Below are positions 8,931-19,200 of a stretch of 64,000 nucleotides of DNA, one piece after another. The stretch is from Chitinophaga ginsengisoli (GTDB lineage Bacteria; Bacteroidota; Bacteroidia; Chitinophagales; Chitinophagaceae), in NCBI RefSeq assembly GCF_003014595.1, contig NZ_PYGK01000016.1, positions 1 to 64,000 of the forward strand. The letters are read 5' to 3'. The notes under the pieces were generated by a model. The model did not search any database. It had not been told where the DNA came from and worked only from the letters and a program-made list of their open reading frames with translations. Every line of letters begins with the position of its first letter. Position 1 is the first letter of the stretch. Position numbers and translations under genes: made by a program.

Positions 8931-10769
8931 ATGAAATTTCTTGTTCTAAGTGCATTTACATTAATGACAGGCTTCGCGTTACGGGCGCAGCAACCTTACC
9001 AGGGTACAGTAGGCCGTACGCTGGCAGAATCGAAAGAGTGGTGGCCTGCATCCGTGAAACCTCCGGCAGGTTCTCCTAACGTTATATGGATATTGCTGGA
9101 TGATGTGGGCTTTGGTGCCACCAGTACTTTCGGTGGTGTGATCAGCACACCTACATTTGACAGCCTGGCTAACAATGGCCTGCGCTACACTAACTTTCAT
9201 ACTGCTGCCATCTGCGCGCCTACGAGAGCTGCATTGATGACAGGACGGAATCATCATGCCGTACATATGGGCGGATTTGCGCATTACTTTTCCTCTGCCG
9301 GTTTCCCCGGATATGATGGTCGTATACCTTCCAGCTCAGGAACTATTGCTGAGATCCTGAAAGAGAACGGATACAACACCTTTGCAGTAGGTAAATACGG
9401 GCTCACACCGGATGAAGATACTTCTGATGCAGGTCCTTTCAACCGCTGGCCTTCCGGTAAAGGCTTTGAGCATTTCTTCGGTTTCCTGGGCTCTGCTACT
9501 GACCAGTACAAACCGGCACTGGTGGAAGATAATGTGAACATCAAACCTGATGGCAGACACCTCAGTGAGCAGATCACAGATAAGGCGATCAGCTACATAG
9601 CCCGGCAGAAAGCTGCCGCACCTGATAAGCCATTCTTCCTGTATTACGCGCCGGCAGCCACACATGCTCCCCACCAGGTGGCTACAGAATGGAGCGACCG
9701 ATATAAGGGGCAGTTTGATGATGGCTGGGATGCATTCAGGGAAAAAGTTTTCGCCAATCAGAAGAAGCAGGGCATCATTCCTGCCAATGCGAAGTTGCCG
9801 GAAAGAAACCCGTATATACAGGCCTGGAATGAGTTAAAACCAGACCAGAAAAAGCTGTACGCACGCTTTATGGAAGTCTATGCCGGTTACCTCACTTATA
9901 CCGATTACCAGGTAAGCCGTGTGATCAATTACCTGAGATCCATTCAGCAGCTGGATAATACGCTGATCTTCGTCGTAATTGGCGACAATGGGGCCAGTAA
10001 AGAAGGCACGCTGGAAGGTGTAGTAACAAATGGACATTCCCCCAGAAGAAATAAAACCTTGCCACGCGATTCTGCCCGTTTATTCAATGAGGAACATATC
10101 GCCCTGATAGGTACGCCGGAATCTGACGCCAACTATCCTTTAGGATGGGCGCAAGCGGCCAACACACCGTTTAAATACTGGAAACAGGATGCCAATTCAG
10201 AAGGAGGGACCCGTAATCCGCTGATCGTATATTATCCGAAAGGGATCAAAGCCAAAGGTGAAATTCGCACACAGTACGGGTATGTAACAGACCTGCTGCC
10301 AACAACACTGGAGTTTCTGCATATTCCTTTCCCTCAACAGATCAGGGGTATTCAACAGGATAGTCTGCACGGTACGTCTTTGGTGTATTCCTTTACCGAT
10401 GCCAACGCACCTTCCCGGCATACGGAACAATACTATTACATCTTTGGCTCAAGGGCTATTTATAAAAACGGATGGAAAGCAGGTGCCGCACATCACCCCA
10501 ATTATGAAGATCTGAATGGTTTTTCAGATGCAGGTAATGCTCCTGCAAAAGATTTTGATAAGGATGTTTGGGAGTTGTACAACCTGAATGAAGACTTCAA
10601 TGAGCGGGTAAACCTGGCGGATAAATATCCGGAGAAACTGGCGGAGTTGAAACGCCTCTTCGAACAGGATGCGAAGAAGTACAATATCTATCCGTACATC
10701 GATTGGGATGATGTGTTCAGGGCGAGGCTGATCAACTCAAAAAAATTACTCACCGCTGCACCTAAATGA
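8931..10769 (+). CDS. Secreted arylsulfatase-type sulfatase (family S1)
   Basis: This 612-residue protein is exported by a signal peptide (MKFLVLSAFTLMTGFALRAQ). The sulfatase signature CAPTRAALMTGR lies at about residues 95-106. Its Cys95 would be converted to formylglycine by an anaerobic or FGE-type maturase encoded elsewhere. Metal-binding residues typical of the fold are seen in WILLDDVGFG and VIGDNGASKEG. The long architecture with SPNVIWILLDD and the C-terminal LYNLNEDFNERVNLADKYP segment resembles AtsA-like arylsulfatases. It should release sulfate from a sulfated glycan or aryl ester in the periplasm. Its place directly after SusC/SusD points to a sulfated nutrient. Its stop codon overlaps the ATG of a tiny membrane-protein gene (ATGA). 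Confidence 0.92.
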   Translation: MKFLVLSAFTLMTGFALRAQQPYQGTVGRTLAESKEWWPASVKPPAGSPNVIWILLDDVGFGATSTFGGVISTPTFDSLANNGLRYTNFHTAAICAPTRAALMTGRNHHAVHMGGFAHYFSSAGFPGYDGRIPSSSGTIAEILKENGYNTFAVGKYGLTPDEDTSDAGPFNRWPSGKGFEHFFGFLGSATDQYKPALVEDNVNIKPDGRHLSEQITDKAISYIARQKAAAPDKPFFLYYAPAATHAPHQVATEWSDRYKGQFDDGWDAFREKVFANQKKQGIIPANAKLPERNPYIQAWNELKPDQKKLYARFMEVYAGYLTYTDYQVSRVINYLRSIQQLDNTLIFVVIGDNGASKEGTLEGVVTNGHSPRRNKTLPRDSARLFNEEHIALIGTPESDANYPLGWAQAANTPFKYWKQDANSEGGTRNPLIVYYPKGIKAKGEIRTQYGYVTDLLPTTLEFLHIPFPQQIRGIQQDSLHGTSLVYSFTDANAPSRHTEQYYYIFGSRAIYKNGWKAGAAHHPNYEDLNGFSDAGNAPAKDFDKDVWELYNLNEDFNERVNLADKYPEKLAELKRLFEQDAKKYNIYPYIDWDDVFRARLINSKKLLTAAPK

Positions 10770-10900
10770 TTACCCGTATGATAGTACAGGATATTTTACT
10801 ACTGATCAGAAAGATCATTGTAGGCATCATCATTTTTTTGATACCATTATTTATTATTGCTGGCATCCTGTGGCTGATCCAGCATTGGCTCTTAACATGA
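10766..10900 (+). CDS. 44-residue membrane protein coupled to the sulfatase
   Basis: The ATG overlaps the sulfatase stop codon (ATGA at 10766-10769), a classic translational-coupling arrangement. The product begins MITRMIVQDILLLIRK and continues with one long hydrophobic helix (IIVGIIIFLIPLFIIAGILW), ending QHWLLT. I recognise no family. Its own stop overlaps the next tiny gene by the same ATGA arrangement (10897-10900). Two consecutive overlaps make chance ORFs unlikely. It may be a helper or membrane anchor of the sulfatase/desaturase operon, but no function is known. It is below the usual size cutoff and would be missed by most annotation. Confidence 0.6.
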   Translation: MITRMIVQDILLLIRKIIVGIIIFLIPLFIIAGILWLIQHWLLT

Positions 10901-11073
10901 AAATAATCATCATGAAAACAGATAAGATCACGCAACAGAAAATTATCAGGGATGCGCTGATAAGCATCGTGCTGTATGCATTGCCTGTATTGCTGATGCT
11001 GTTGTCGTTCAGGATAAGCGGTGAAAGACCATGGAAACAACATCCGCAGGCAGCTGTAAAAACAACGAGATAA
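10897..11073 (+). CDS. 58-residue single-span membrane protein
   Basis: It starts at the ATG overlapping the stop of the preceding micro-ORF (ATGA, 10897-10900). An in-frame upstream ATG at 10870 would bury the coupling and is less likely. The product has a charged N-terminus (MKTDKITQQKIIRDAL), one hydrophobic span (ISIVLYALPVLLMLLSF) and a basic tail ending VKTTR. I recognise no family. It lies between the sulfatase and the desaturase-type gene in one operon, with a hairpin (11087-11107) after it. A small accessory subunit for a membrane enzyme is one possibility, not supported by homology. Confidence 0.6.
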   Translation: MKIIIMKTDKITQQKIIRDALISIVLYALPVLLMLLSFRISGERPWKQHPQAAVKTTR

Positions 11074-11086
11074 CATTTTACATACC

Positions 11087-11107
11087 AGCACCGGTTTAAC
11101 CGGTGCT
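11087..11107 (+). other. Intra-operon hairpin before the desaturase-type gene
   Basis: A perfect 9-bp stem AGCACCGGT/ACCGGTGCT has a 3-nt loop and ends 14 bp before the next start codon. It lacks a proper T-run, so it looks more like an mRNA-processing, stability or attenuation structure than a terminator. Confidence 0.5.
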
Positions 11108-11121
11108 TAAAACTTTATCTA

Positions 11122-12021
11122 ATGTTACATTATATAGAACTCATCTTCACCAACCTGAATGGGTGGGGCCTGCCAGTGATCATGCTGATCATCGGCATTG
11201 TAGAATTCTCCTTTGGGCTTTACGAGAACCATTGGACCAATAATGAGCGGATACTGGACATTGTATGTTTCGTAGTGCCCAGGATCGTCGTGCGCCCGCT
11301 TATTGCTTATCTGGGCGTACTGTTACTGCCCACGCTGCTCCCCAATGCAAAAAATATATTTGTCTGGGTACCTTTCTGGTGGGGATTTGCCATTATCGCC
11401 GTAGCGGACGATCTGACACAATACTGGTATCATCGGCTGCATCATCAGTTGCCCTGGTTATGGCGCTTCCACCGTACGCATCATTCTGCGCCTTATATGG
11501 GGATGGCAATGGCCAGCAGGCAGAATATCATTTATACCATCTTCTTTTCGCAGATCTACCTGACCACAACGCTGGTGTATCTTGGACTGGGGTACCCGGT
11601 CTTATTTGTGACAGGCATCAAGGCATTGATCACAACGGGGGCGCACTCCAGTATTAAGTGGGATAGACCTTTTTATACCATCCGCTGGCTGAAGCCTGTT
11701 GGTTGGGTGCTGGAAAGGGTGATCTCTACGCCGGCTACCCATCATGCACATCATGCCGACAGTAGTGATGATGGTATAGGAAATTATAAGGGGAATTTCG
11801 GGAATATGTTCTTTCTCTGGGATATCATATTCGGGACAGGGATCATTACCAGGCAGTATCCCAGCGGATACGGTATCAAACATTACAGACAGGAGGAATG
11901 GTATGCCCAGTTCCTCTGGCCTTTATTTAAATCCAGACGAAAGGGCAGTGAGCTATCGGCAGGAGGGCCAATGGTGGGAGATAGCGTAGCGGCTGTACCT
12001 GCTGCTGTTGCTGAAGTATAA
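11122..12021 (+). CDS. Sterol desaturase / fatty acid hydroxylase superfamily protein
   Basis: This 299-residue integral membrane protein has several hydrophobic spans (for example YIELIFTNLNGWGLPVIMLIIGIVEF). It carries the histidine clusters of the di-iron fatty-acid-hydroxylase superfamily: YHRLHHQLPW, FHRTHHS and HHAHHADSSDD. These ligate a di-iron centre used for O2-dependent hydroxylation or desaturation of lipids. The C-terminus is a low-complexity Ala/Val-rich tail. The substrate is unknown; bacterial members act on fatty acids, sterol-like lipids or carotenoids. It is the last gene of the sulfatase operon, which is unusual company for a SusC/SusD pair. A strong terminator follows. 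Confidence 0.9.
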   Translation: MLHYIELIFTNLNGWGLPVIMLIIGIVEFSFGLYENHWTNNERILDIVCFVVPRIVVRPLIAYLGVLLLPTLLPNAKNIFVWVPFWWGFAIIAVADDLTQYWYHRLHHQLPWLWRFHRTHHSAPYMGMAMASRQNIIYTIFFSQIYLTTTLVYLGLGYPVLFVTGIKALITTGAHSSIKWDRPFYTIRWLKPVGWVLERVISTPATHHAHHADSSDDGIGNYKGNFGNMFFLWDIIFGTGIITRQYPSGYGIKHYRQEEWYAQFLWPLFKSRRKGSELSAGGPMVGDSVAAVPAAVAEV

Positions 12022-12044
12022 AAGTATGAGGCGAAATAGGAGAG

Positions 12045-12075
12045 CGCTCCCGGATATTACCATCCGGGAGCGTTT
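12045..12075 (+). terminator. Terminator of the sulfatase operon
   Basis: A perfect 11-bp GC-rich stem CGCTCCCGGAT/ATCCGGGAGCG (12045-12055 and 12062-12072) has a 6-nt loop. A short T-run and an A-rich region follow. It separates the first SusC/SusD operon from the HTCS gene. Confidence 0.85.
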
Positions 12076-12122
12076 AAAATAAAATAAAAATGCTATTTTG
12101 ACCGCAAATTAGCGCTTACAGA

Positions 12123-15100
12123 ATGCGGTGGACAATGTTGATATGGATGACCATTTCCATAAATGGTCTCTTTGCTGCTGAGCAACCCTTGCGGTATTTA
12201 AGTATAGAAAATGGGCTTTCAAATAATGCAGTCGTAAATGTTTACCAGGATTATAAGGGCTTCATGTGGTTCGGGACCTACGATGGGTTGAACCGGTACG
12301 ATGGGTACAAATTCAGGATTTACAGGAATAGGATAGGCGACAGTACATCTCTTATTGATAATGGTATTTATACGATTGATGGCGATACGGATCATCGCTT
12401 GTGGATAGGAGGGCGAAAAGGTGTCAGCATATTTGACCCGGTAAACGAACATTTTTCCGTGGCCAGGAATGCTGCAAACGGTAAACCCATCGAGGGGAAT
12501 ATCCACGTTATCAAAGCGGGTATTGAAGGTATGGTGCTCGTAGGGTCTGAGAGCAGGGGACTCCTGCTGTTTACCAGACATACCGCTGCCGGACGCCAGA
12601 TCCCTGTGGACAATAACCTGAATTACGAAGTAACAGCTATTGACTTTAACGCGGATAAAACATCGGCCTATATTTTCGTCCAGGGCATCGGATTATGTAA
12701 ATATGATTGCGACAAATCTGTTGTCACAGTTATCAATAGAGAACTGAGCCAGGCCAACTGCCTGAAAGTAGATAAAGATGGGGGGCTCTGGATTGGGACA
12801 GATAAAGGACTTTTCAGATATAATGGCACCTACTCCGACAATTACCTGAAAGAGAAAAGCAAGATCGTTAACCTTTGTGCGGATAAGCAAGGCATATTAT
12901 GGGCTGCTTCTGACGGTCATGGGATTTTTGTGGTAAAGGACGGGAAAGCGATACACAGCGACTATACACTAAGCAGTAATGCTGTTTATTCCATTTGTGA
13001 GGACAGGGAGGGCCGTAAATGGATCGGTACCCTGCGCGGAGGCATTAATATTATAGATAACCGCCGTAATTTATTTGAACAGCATGCCTTTAAGGGAAGC
13101 ACAGTAGACAATTTCATTCTTTCCTTCTGTGAGGGAAATGGAAAAAATATATGGATAGGCACAGATGGCGGCGGATTAAAATACTGGAACCGGGAGAATA
13201 ATACCGTCAAAAACTACAATTACGATCCAGGAAACAAACTGGCTATCAGCAGCAATTTTATTACCGGTATGCTTGAGGACTCCCACAGTGATCTATGGAT
13301 CGCTACCTGGTTTGGAGGCATCGACAAGTATAATAAAAGCCGGGATGCGTTTGATCACTATACCTGTTTTAATCCTTTTACCAAAGCTGCTGAAAATAAC
13401 GTCTGGGCAATCTATGAAGATGCGCAGAAACGACTCTGGGCCAGTACAACGAATAATGGTACATTATACATCTTTAACCGTCAGACGGATGCTTTTGAAC
13501 TTTTTGATAAGTCGCTGGTAAATATCCAGTGCCTGGCGGAAGATCGTAAGGGAAATATGTGGGGCGGGAGCTATTCCTCACTGATAAAGATTGACCGCGA
13601 TCACAGGCAGCACCAAACATTCCCCATTGGTTATACTGTCCGGGCCATCCATGAAGACCGTAGGGGGAATATGTGGATAGGCACTGAGGGCGGAGGATTG
13701 CTACTCTTTGATACAAACACCGGTAAGTTCAGGCGCTTTTCGGAAGCAGAGGGATTACCGGGTAATACCGTACTCCGTTTATTGGAGGACGACAAAGGCA
13801 ATCTCTGGTTAAGTACTTTTAACGGGCTGGCAAAGTTTGACCCGGTACAGTATACCTGCCGCAACTTCTCAAATACAGACGGCTTACAGAGTAACCAGTT
13901 TTCTTATAATGCGGCTTTAAGGCTGAGATCAGGGGAATTCCTTTTCGGGGGCATTAAGGGATTTAATATTTTCCATCCCGACAGTATTTATGAGCGGAGT
14001 AACTTTTCTCCCGCTTTCCTGACGGCCATCCGCCTGAATAATGTGCCCATTGGGCAAACCACAGCATACATTTCGAAAAGATCCCTGGAGAACATTGAGG
14101 AAATAACCGTTCCCTACGATAAGGCTGCTGTTTCTCTGGACTTTGTAGCGCTGGAATATACCTCTCCTGATAAGATCGGATATAGTTACCTGCTCGAAGG
14201 CTGGGACAAGGGTTGGAATGATGCCAGGGAATCCCGTACAGCCAACTATACCCACCTTCCCGAGGGAAACTATAGCTTCATGATCAAAGTGACGAATGCC
14301 GACGGAAAATGGGGGGAAGAAAAGCAATTATTAAGGATTGTCGTGCTGCCTCCCTGGTACCGGACGCCCTGGGCCTATGGTATCTATATAGCGCTGGTTC
14401 TGGGGCTCATTTACCTTTATATACAATATAACTCCCGTCAGGAAAGATTGAGATATGAGATCCGGCTGGCACACCTGGAAAGTGAAAAGGAGAAGGAGAT
14501 CAATGAAAAGAAATTGTCCTTCTTTACGAATATTTCCCATGAATTCCGCACCCCGCTTACCCTGATCATCAATCCGCTGAAAGAGCTGAAAGACAATGAG
14601 AAGCTGGGAGTGGTATACAGGAATGCCAGGCGTTTACTAAGTCTGGTGGATCAGTTATTACTTTTCCGGAAGGCTGATAATGAGGAACTTAAGGTGACCA
14701 GGTTCGATATTACCTTATTATGCGAGGAGGTATTCCTCTGTTTTACCCAGCAGGCCGAATCAAGACATATCAGGTACCAGTTTCTGACAGATAGTAATGG
14801 CTCCCTGGAGATATATGCTAATTATGAGCAGATAGAGATAGCCCTTTTCAATTTGCTGTCAAACGCATTTAAGTTTACACCGGATGGGGGGGAGATCAGT
14901 TTTCGTATGCAGGTCACAGCAGGTGGCGTTGATATTATGCTGAGCGACTCGGGGACCGGTATTCCGGAGAGTATGGGCGATAAGATATTTGATAAGTTCC
15001 AGCACGGGGATAGTCACAGCTCGGGATTCGGCATAGGCCTTTACCTGGTGAAGAAATTCATTGAAAATCACAAGGGTAAGGTTTCCTATACCAGCAAGGT

Positions 15101-16082
15101 AAATGAAGGGACCACATTTTGCGTCCATCTGAAAACAGGGACGGCGCATTTTGACGCCATGTTGCTGAAGGAGGAGCCGGTGAAGAAATCAGCCCTTTTG
15201 GATGAACTGATAGACGATGTGTACCGGAAACCGGAAACGGAAAAGCCGGTATCCCCTGGAGAGATGATCACAGAAAAGAGGACCGTCCTGCTGATCGACG
15301 ACAATGCGGAGATCAGGGAGTACCTGCGCCGGCTTTTCGAGGACAAATACATTGTGTATGAAGCGGAAAACGGCACCGAGGGATTTGCTGCAGTAGAAAA
15401 GTATATGCCCGACCTGGTGATCAGTGATGTGCATATGGAGGGAATGAACGGGGTTGAGTTATGCAGGAAGATCAAGGAGACAGATATTATCAGCCATATC
15501 CCAGTTATCCTGCTCACATCCGCCTCTTCTTCCGAGGCGAAAATGGAAGGGATCGAAGGCGGCGCGGATGATTATATCACTAAGCCGTTTGACAGTGCCC
15601 TGTTACTGGTAAAGGTCCAGACGATTATCAGGAACCGTAATCTGCTACAGCAATATTTCCAGGAAAATATTACACTACGAACCAGTTATGTGAAGGTGCC
15701 TGCCGAATACCAGGACTTTCTGAAAAGATGTATAGAAATAGTAGAAGCCAATCTCGGGAATGAAGATTTCTCCATTAAGACCTTCACGCAGGCGATAGGC
15801 ATGAGCCATTCCAGCCTTTATAAGAAGGTGAAATCCATCTCAGGACAGACGATCAATGCCTTTATCCGCTCCATCCGGCTCAGGAAAGCGGCCGTTTTAA
15901 TGTTGAAGGAGAATTATACCGTCAACCAGGCTGCCTTTCAGGTGGGTATCGCCGATATTAAATATTTCAGGGAGCAGTTTCACAAACTATTTGGGATGAA
16001 TCCTTCGGCTTATGTAAAGAAGTACCGGCATTCTTTCAACCAGGATCTGAATGTGGTAAAATCTGACAATTCTGCCGTCTGA
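12123..16082 (+). CDS. Hybrid two-component system regulator (HTCS)
   Basis: This 1319-residue one-protein two-component system carries all parts. After a signal sequence comes a periplasmic double beta-propeller of about 14 repeats (MWFGTYDGLNRYDG-type motifs, to about residue 640), then a Y_Y_Y domain (about 665-745) and one TM helix (about 752-768). HisKA follows with phospho-acceptor His806 in NISHEFRTP, then HATPase (DSGTGI, GIGLYLVKKF), a receiver with Asp1102 in DLVISDVHMEG, and a C-terminal AraC-type HTH (about 1210-1310). Such proteins bind an oligosaccharide breakdown product in the periplasm and activate the adjacent polysaccharide locus. The likely target is the SusC/SusD/GH30/GH35 operon 124 bp downstream; control of the upstream sulfatase operon is possible. 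A near-consensus -7 box TATTTTG (12094-12100) sits close to the start. Confidence 0.97.
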   Translation: MRWTMLIWMTISINGLFAAEQPLRYLSIENGLSNNAVVNVYQDYKGFMWFGTYDGLNRYDGYKFRIYRNRIGDSTSLIDNGIYTIDGDTDHRLWIGGRKGVSIFDPVNEHFSVARNAANGKPIEGNIHVIKAGIEGMVLVGSESRGLLLFTRHTAAGRQIPVDNNLNYEVTAIDFNADKTSAYIFVQGIGLCKYDCDKSVVTVINRELSQANCLKVDKDGGLWIGTDKGLFRYNGTYSDNYLKEKSKIVNLCADKQGILWAASDGHGIFVVKDGKAIHSDYTLSSNAVYSICEDREGRKWIGTLRGGINIIDNRRNLFEQHAFKGSTVDNFILSFCEGNGKNIWIGTDGGGLKYWNRENNTVKNYNYDPGNKLAISSNFITGMLEDSHSDLWIATWFGGIDKYNKSRDAFDHYTCFNPFTKAAENNVWAIYEDAQKRLWASTTNNGTLYIFNRQTDAFELFDKSLVNIQCLAEDRKGNMWGGSYSSLIKIDRDHRQHQTFPIGYTVRAIHEDRRGNMWIGTEGGGLLLFDTNTGKFRRFSEAEGLPGNTVLRLLEDDKGNLWLSTFNGLAKFDPVQYTCRNFSNTDGLQSNQFSYNAALRLRSGEFLFGGIKGFNIFHPDSIYERSNFSPAFLTAIRLNNVPIGQTTAYISKRSLENIEEITVPYDKAAVSLDFVALEYTSPDKIGYSYLLEGWDKGWNDARESRTANYTHLPEGNYSFMIKVTNADGKWGEEKQLLRIVVLPPWYRTPWAYGIYIALVLGLIYLYIQYNSRQERLRYEIRLAHLESEKEKEINEKKLSFFTNISHEFRTPLTLIINPLKELKDNEKLGVVYRNARRLLSLVDQLLLFRKADNEELKVTRFDITLLCEEVFLCFTQQAESRHIRYQFLTDSNGSLEIYANYEQIEIALFNLLSNAFKFTPDGGEISFRMQVTAGGVDIMLSDSGTGIPESMGDKIFDKFQHGDSHSSGFGIGLYLVKKFIENHKGKVSYTSKVNEGTTFCVHLKTGTAHFDAMLLKEEPVKKSALLDELIDDVYRKPETEKPVSPGEMITEKRTVLLIDDNAEIREYLRRLFEDKYIVYEAENGTEGFAAVEKYMPDLVISDVHMEGMNGVELCRKIKETDIISHIPVILLTSASSSEAKMEGIEGGADDYITKPFDSALLLVKVQTIIRNRNLLQQYFQENITLRTSYVKVPAEYQDFLKRCIEIVEANLGNEDFSIKTFTQAIGMSHSSLYKKVKSISGQTINAFIRSIRLRKAAVLMLKENYTVNQAAFQVGIADIKYFREQFHKLFGMNPSAYVKKYRHSFNQDLNVVKSDNSAV

Positions 16083-16206
16083 AATATGAAAATACCCCCT
16101 TTTTTAAGCGATTTACCCCCTCTGCGGGTCGTTTTTATCCACCTAATTTAGTCACATAATTACCACGTAATCATAGTGCTACCAACTATCAATCAATTTT
16201 AAAGGA

Positions 16207-19200
16207 ATGTACGTTATGAAAAAATGTTTATCGACGGTAGTGAAATTAGTGTCACTACGACAGTTGCTGATGGTCCTTCTCCTCTCCCTGTCCCTGATAC
16301 CTGAATTAAGGGCGCAAAAGCTAAATATTACAGGGAAAGTGTCTGAAGGCGCGGGCGGGGTTCCCGGTGTAAGTGTTCGTATAAAAGGAACCAACCAGGG
16401 AACGCTGACAAATGACCAGGGTAAATTTACCCTTCCTGCCAATGTAGGGGATACCTTAATCTTTAATCACGTTTCATACGTAAGCCAGGCAGTTGCGGTT
16501 ACTAGTTCCGCCCCGGTAAATGTATCGCTCACCGCCGTGAGCCAGAATGTAAATGAAGTGGTGGTAGTAGGTTATGGTACCCAGAAAAAAGCGACCCTGA
16601 CCGGGTCTATTTCTGTGGTAAAAGGGGCTGATATCGTAAAAAGCCCTCAGCCGAACGTATCTAACGCGCTGGCTGGCCGTTTCTCCGGTGTTATTGCCAA
16701 TAACAGATCAGGTGAGCCCGGTTATGATGGTTCATCTATCAGTATCCGTGGACAGGCAACCACCGGTAACAATGATGTACTCGTCGTGGTAGATGGGGTG
16801 CCCGGACAGGTCGGTGGTCTGGAAAGGCTGGATCCTAATGACATAGAAAGCATCAGTGTACTGAAAGATGCATCTGCAGCGGTATATGGTAGCCGTGCGG
16901 CAAACGGGGTGATCCTGGTAACTACCAAAAGAGGTAAAACAGGAAAACCTGTGATCTCCTACAGCTTTAACCAGGGTTTCTCTTCTCCGACCCGCCTGCC
17001 TAAAATGGCTGATGCGGCAACGTATGCTGCCATAAGGAACGAGATCCAGTATTATGCACTACCTGCAAATGGTATGAACCAGGTGTATACTGCTGATCAG
17101 ATTCAGAAGTTCAGAGATGGTTCTGATCCGCTGCATTATCCAAATACTGACTGGCAGAAAGAAACGCTGAAGAATACAGCGCTGCAGAGCCAGCATAGCC
17201 TGTCAGTAAACGGGGGTGGTGAAAATGTAAGATATTATGTGTCTCTGGGTATGATCAAACAGGACGGTATCTATAAACATGGTGTAACAGATTACAATCA
17301 GTATAACTTCAGGTCAAACATCGATGCGGATGTTACCAAAAGATTGAAAGTAAGCCTGTACTTGTCAGGCCGCGAAGAAGACCGTATGTATCCGGTAACA
17401 GGTGCGGGAGATATCTTCCGTTCTATTTACCGTGCTTATCCTACAGTAGCAGCGCGTTATCCGAATGGTTTACCGACTTCCGGTATTGAGAACAACAACC
17501 CGATATTGCAGGCGACCGATATTGGTGGTACCAACAGGAACCCAACACAGGTGTTCAATGGTATCCTGAAAGGTAGCTATGCCATTCCGGGCGTAGACGG
17601 TCTGTCACTGGACGGATTCATGTCTGTCGACAAATCATGGAGCTTCGGCAAATCCTTCGCAAAACCTTATGCAGTATATGACTTTGTGGAAGCAACAAAT
17701 ACCTATAAGAAAACTGTAATAGGTGGTTCCAATCAGATGGCTACCCTGTCTGAAGGACAACTGAACAAGGCGCTGATCACTTCCAATATCAAACTGAACT
17801 ATGCACGCAGGTTCGGAAAACATGATGTAAGCGCGTTTGTTGCATACGAACAGAGTAAAACATCCCTGGATAGTCTTGGTGCTTACAGGATGAATTTCCC
17901 GACCACACTGACTCCTGAATTGTCTCAGGGTGGAGCTGCTGCAACAGATAAGGATAACTCCGGTAAGAGTTACAACTTTACCAGGAAAAGTTATTTCGGC
18001 CGACTGGCTTATAACTATGCTGAAAAATACCTCCTGGAAGCACAGGCGCGTATTGACGGTTCTTCTACTTTCCCGAAGGGAGAACGCTATGGTTTCTTCC
18101 CTTCCGTATCTGCCGGCTGGCGCGTGTCACAGGAAGAATGGTTTAAGTCTTCAGTGGGCTTTATCAACGACCTGAAACTGCGTGCTTCCTATGGTACATT
18201 GGGTAATGATAACGTGGGACTGTTCCAGTATTTCGACAACTATTCCCTGAGTAATCAGTATGTGCTCGGTTCTGTGATCCACTCCGGTATCGATCTGACC
18301 AAACTCGGTAACCCGAACATTACCTGGGAAGTAGCAAAGAAACTGGACGTGGGTTTCAATGCACAGGTCCTGAAACACCTGTCAGTGGAATTCATCTATT
18401 TCCAGCAAAAACGTAGTGACATTCTCACACCAAGGAATGCCTCTATCCCACAGATATCTGGTATCGTAAATCCATACGGTGCTGATCCGCTGGTGCCTTC
18501 TGAGAATATCGGAAAGGTGAACAGCAATGGTATTGAAGCTACCCTGGGATATGACAACCGCACCGCTAGTGGTATTGGTTATCATATCAGCACGAACTTT
18601 ACCTATGCAAAGAATAAAGTGATCTTCATCGATGAAGCTGGGGGAACATTGGATTACCAACGGAAGACCGGCCGAGCACTGAATACGGAGCTGCTGTATA
18701 ACACAGTAGGTATTTTCAGATCACAGGCTGACCTGGATAAATATCCACACGTGAAAGGTGCACAGCTGGGTGACCTGATCTATGAAGATTATAACAAGGA
18801 TGGTCAGATCACTGCAGATGACCAGACAAGAATGCCATACAGCAATATTCCTCAGATCACTTACGGTGCTGTATTGGGCGCTGATTATAAAGGTTTTGAT
18901 GTGTCCGTGGTATTTGCAGGACAGGCACGTGTAAGCCAGTATGTATTACCTGAAGCAGGTACTATTGGTAACTACTACAGCAGCTGGGCCGATAACCGCT
19001 GGAGCCCGTCAAACCCTAACGGAAGTTATCCTAAAGTAGATGAGAGAGCTTCTTCTTCTATCAACGGTGGTCTGTATAAGAACTCCTTCTGGTTGAATAA
19101 TGCGTCTTTCCTCCGTCTGAAGAACGTTGAACTTGGCTACAATGTGAATGCTGGTATTCTATCCCGTATGAATATCGCCGGTCTGAGAATATACGCCAGC

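Noticed and set aside
11087..11107. Hairpin taken as a terminator between micro-ORF 2 and the desaturase-type gene
   Set aside because: The stem is good, but the following TAAAAC is not a T-run and the next gene starts 14 bp later; read as an intra-operon structure instead.
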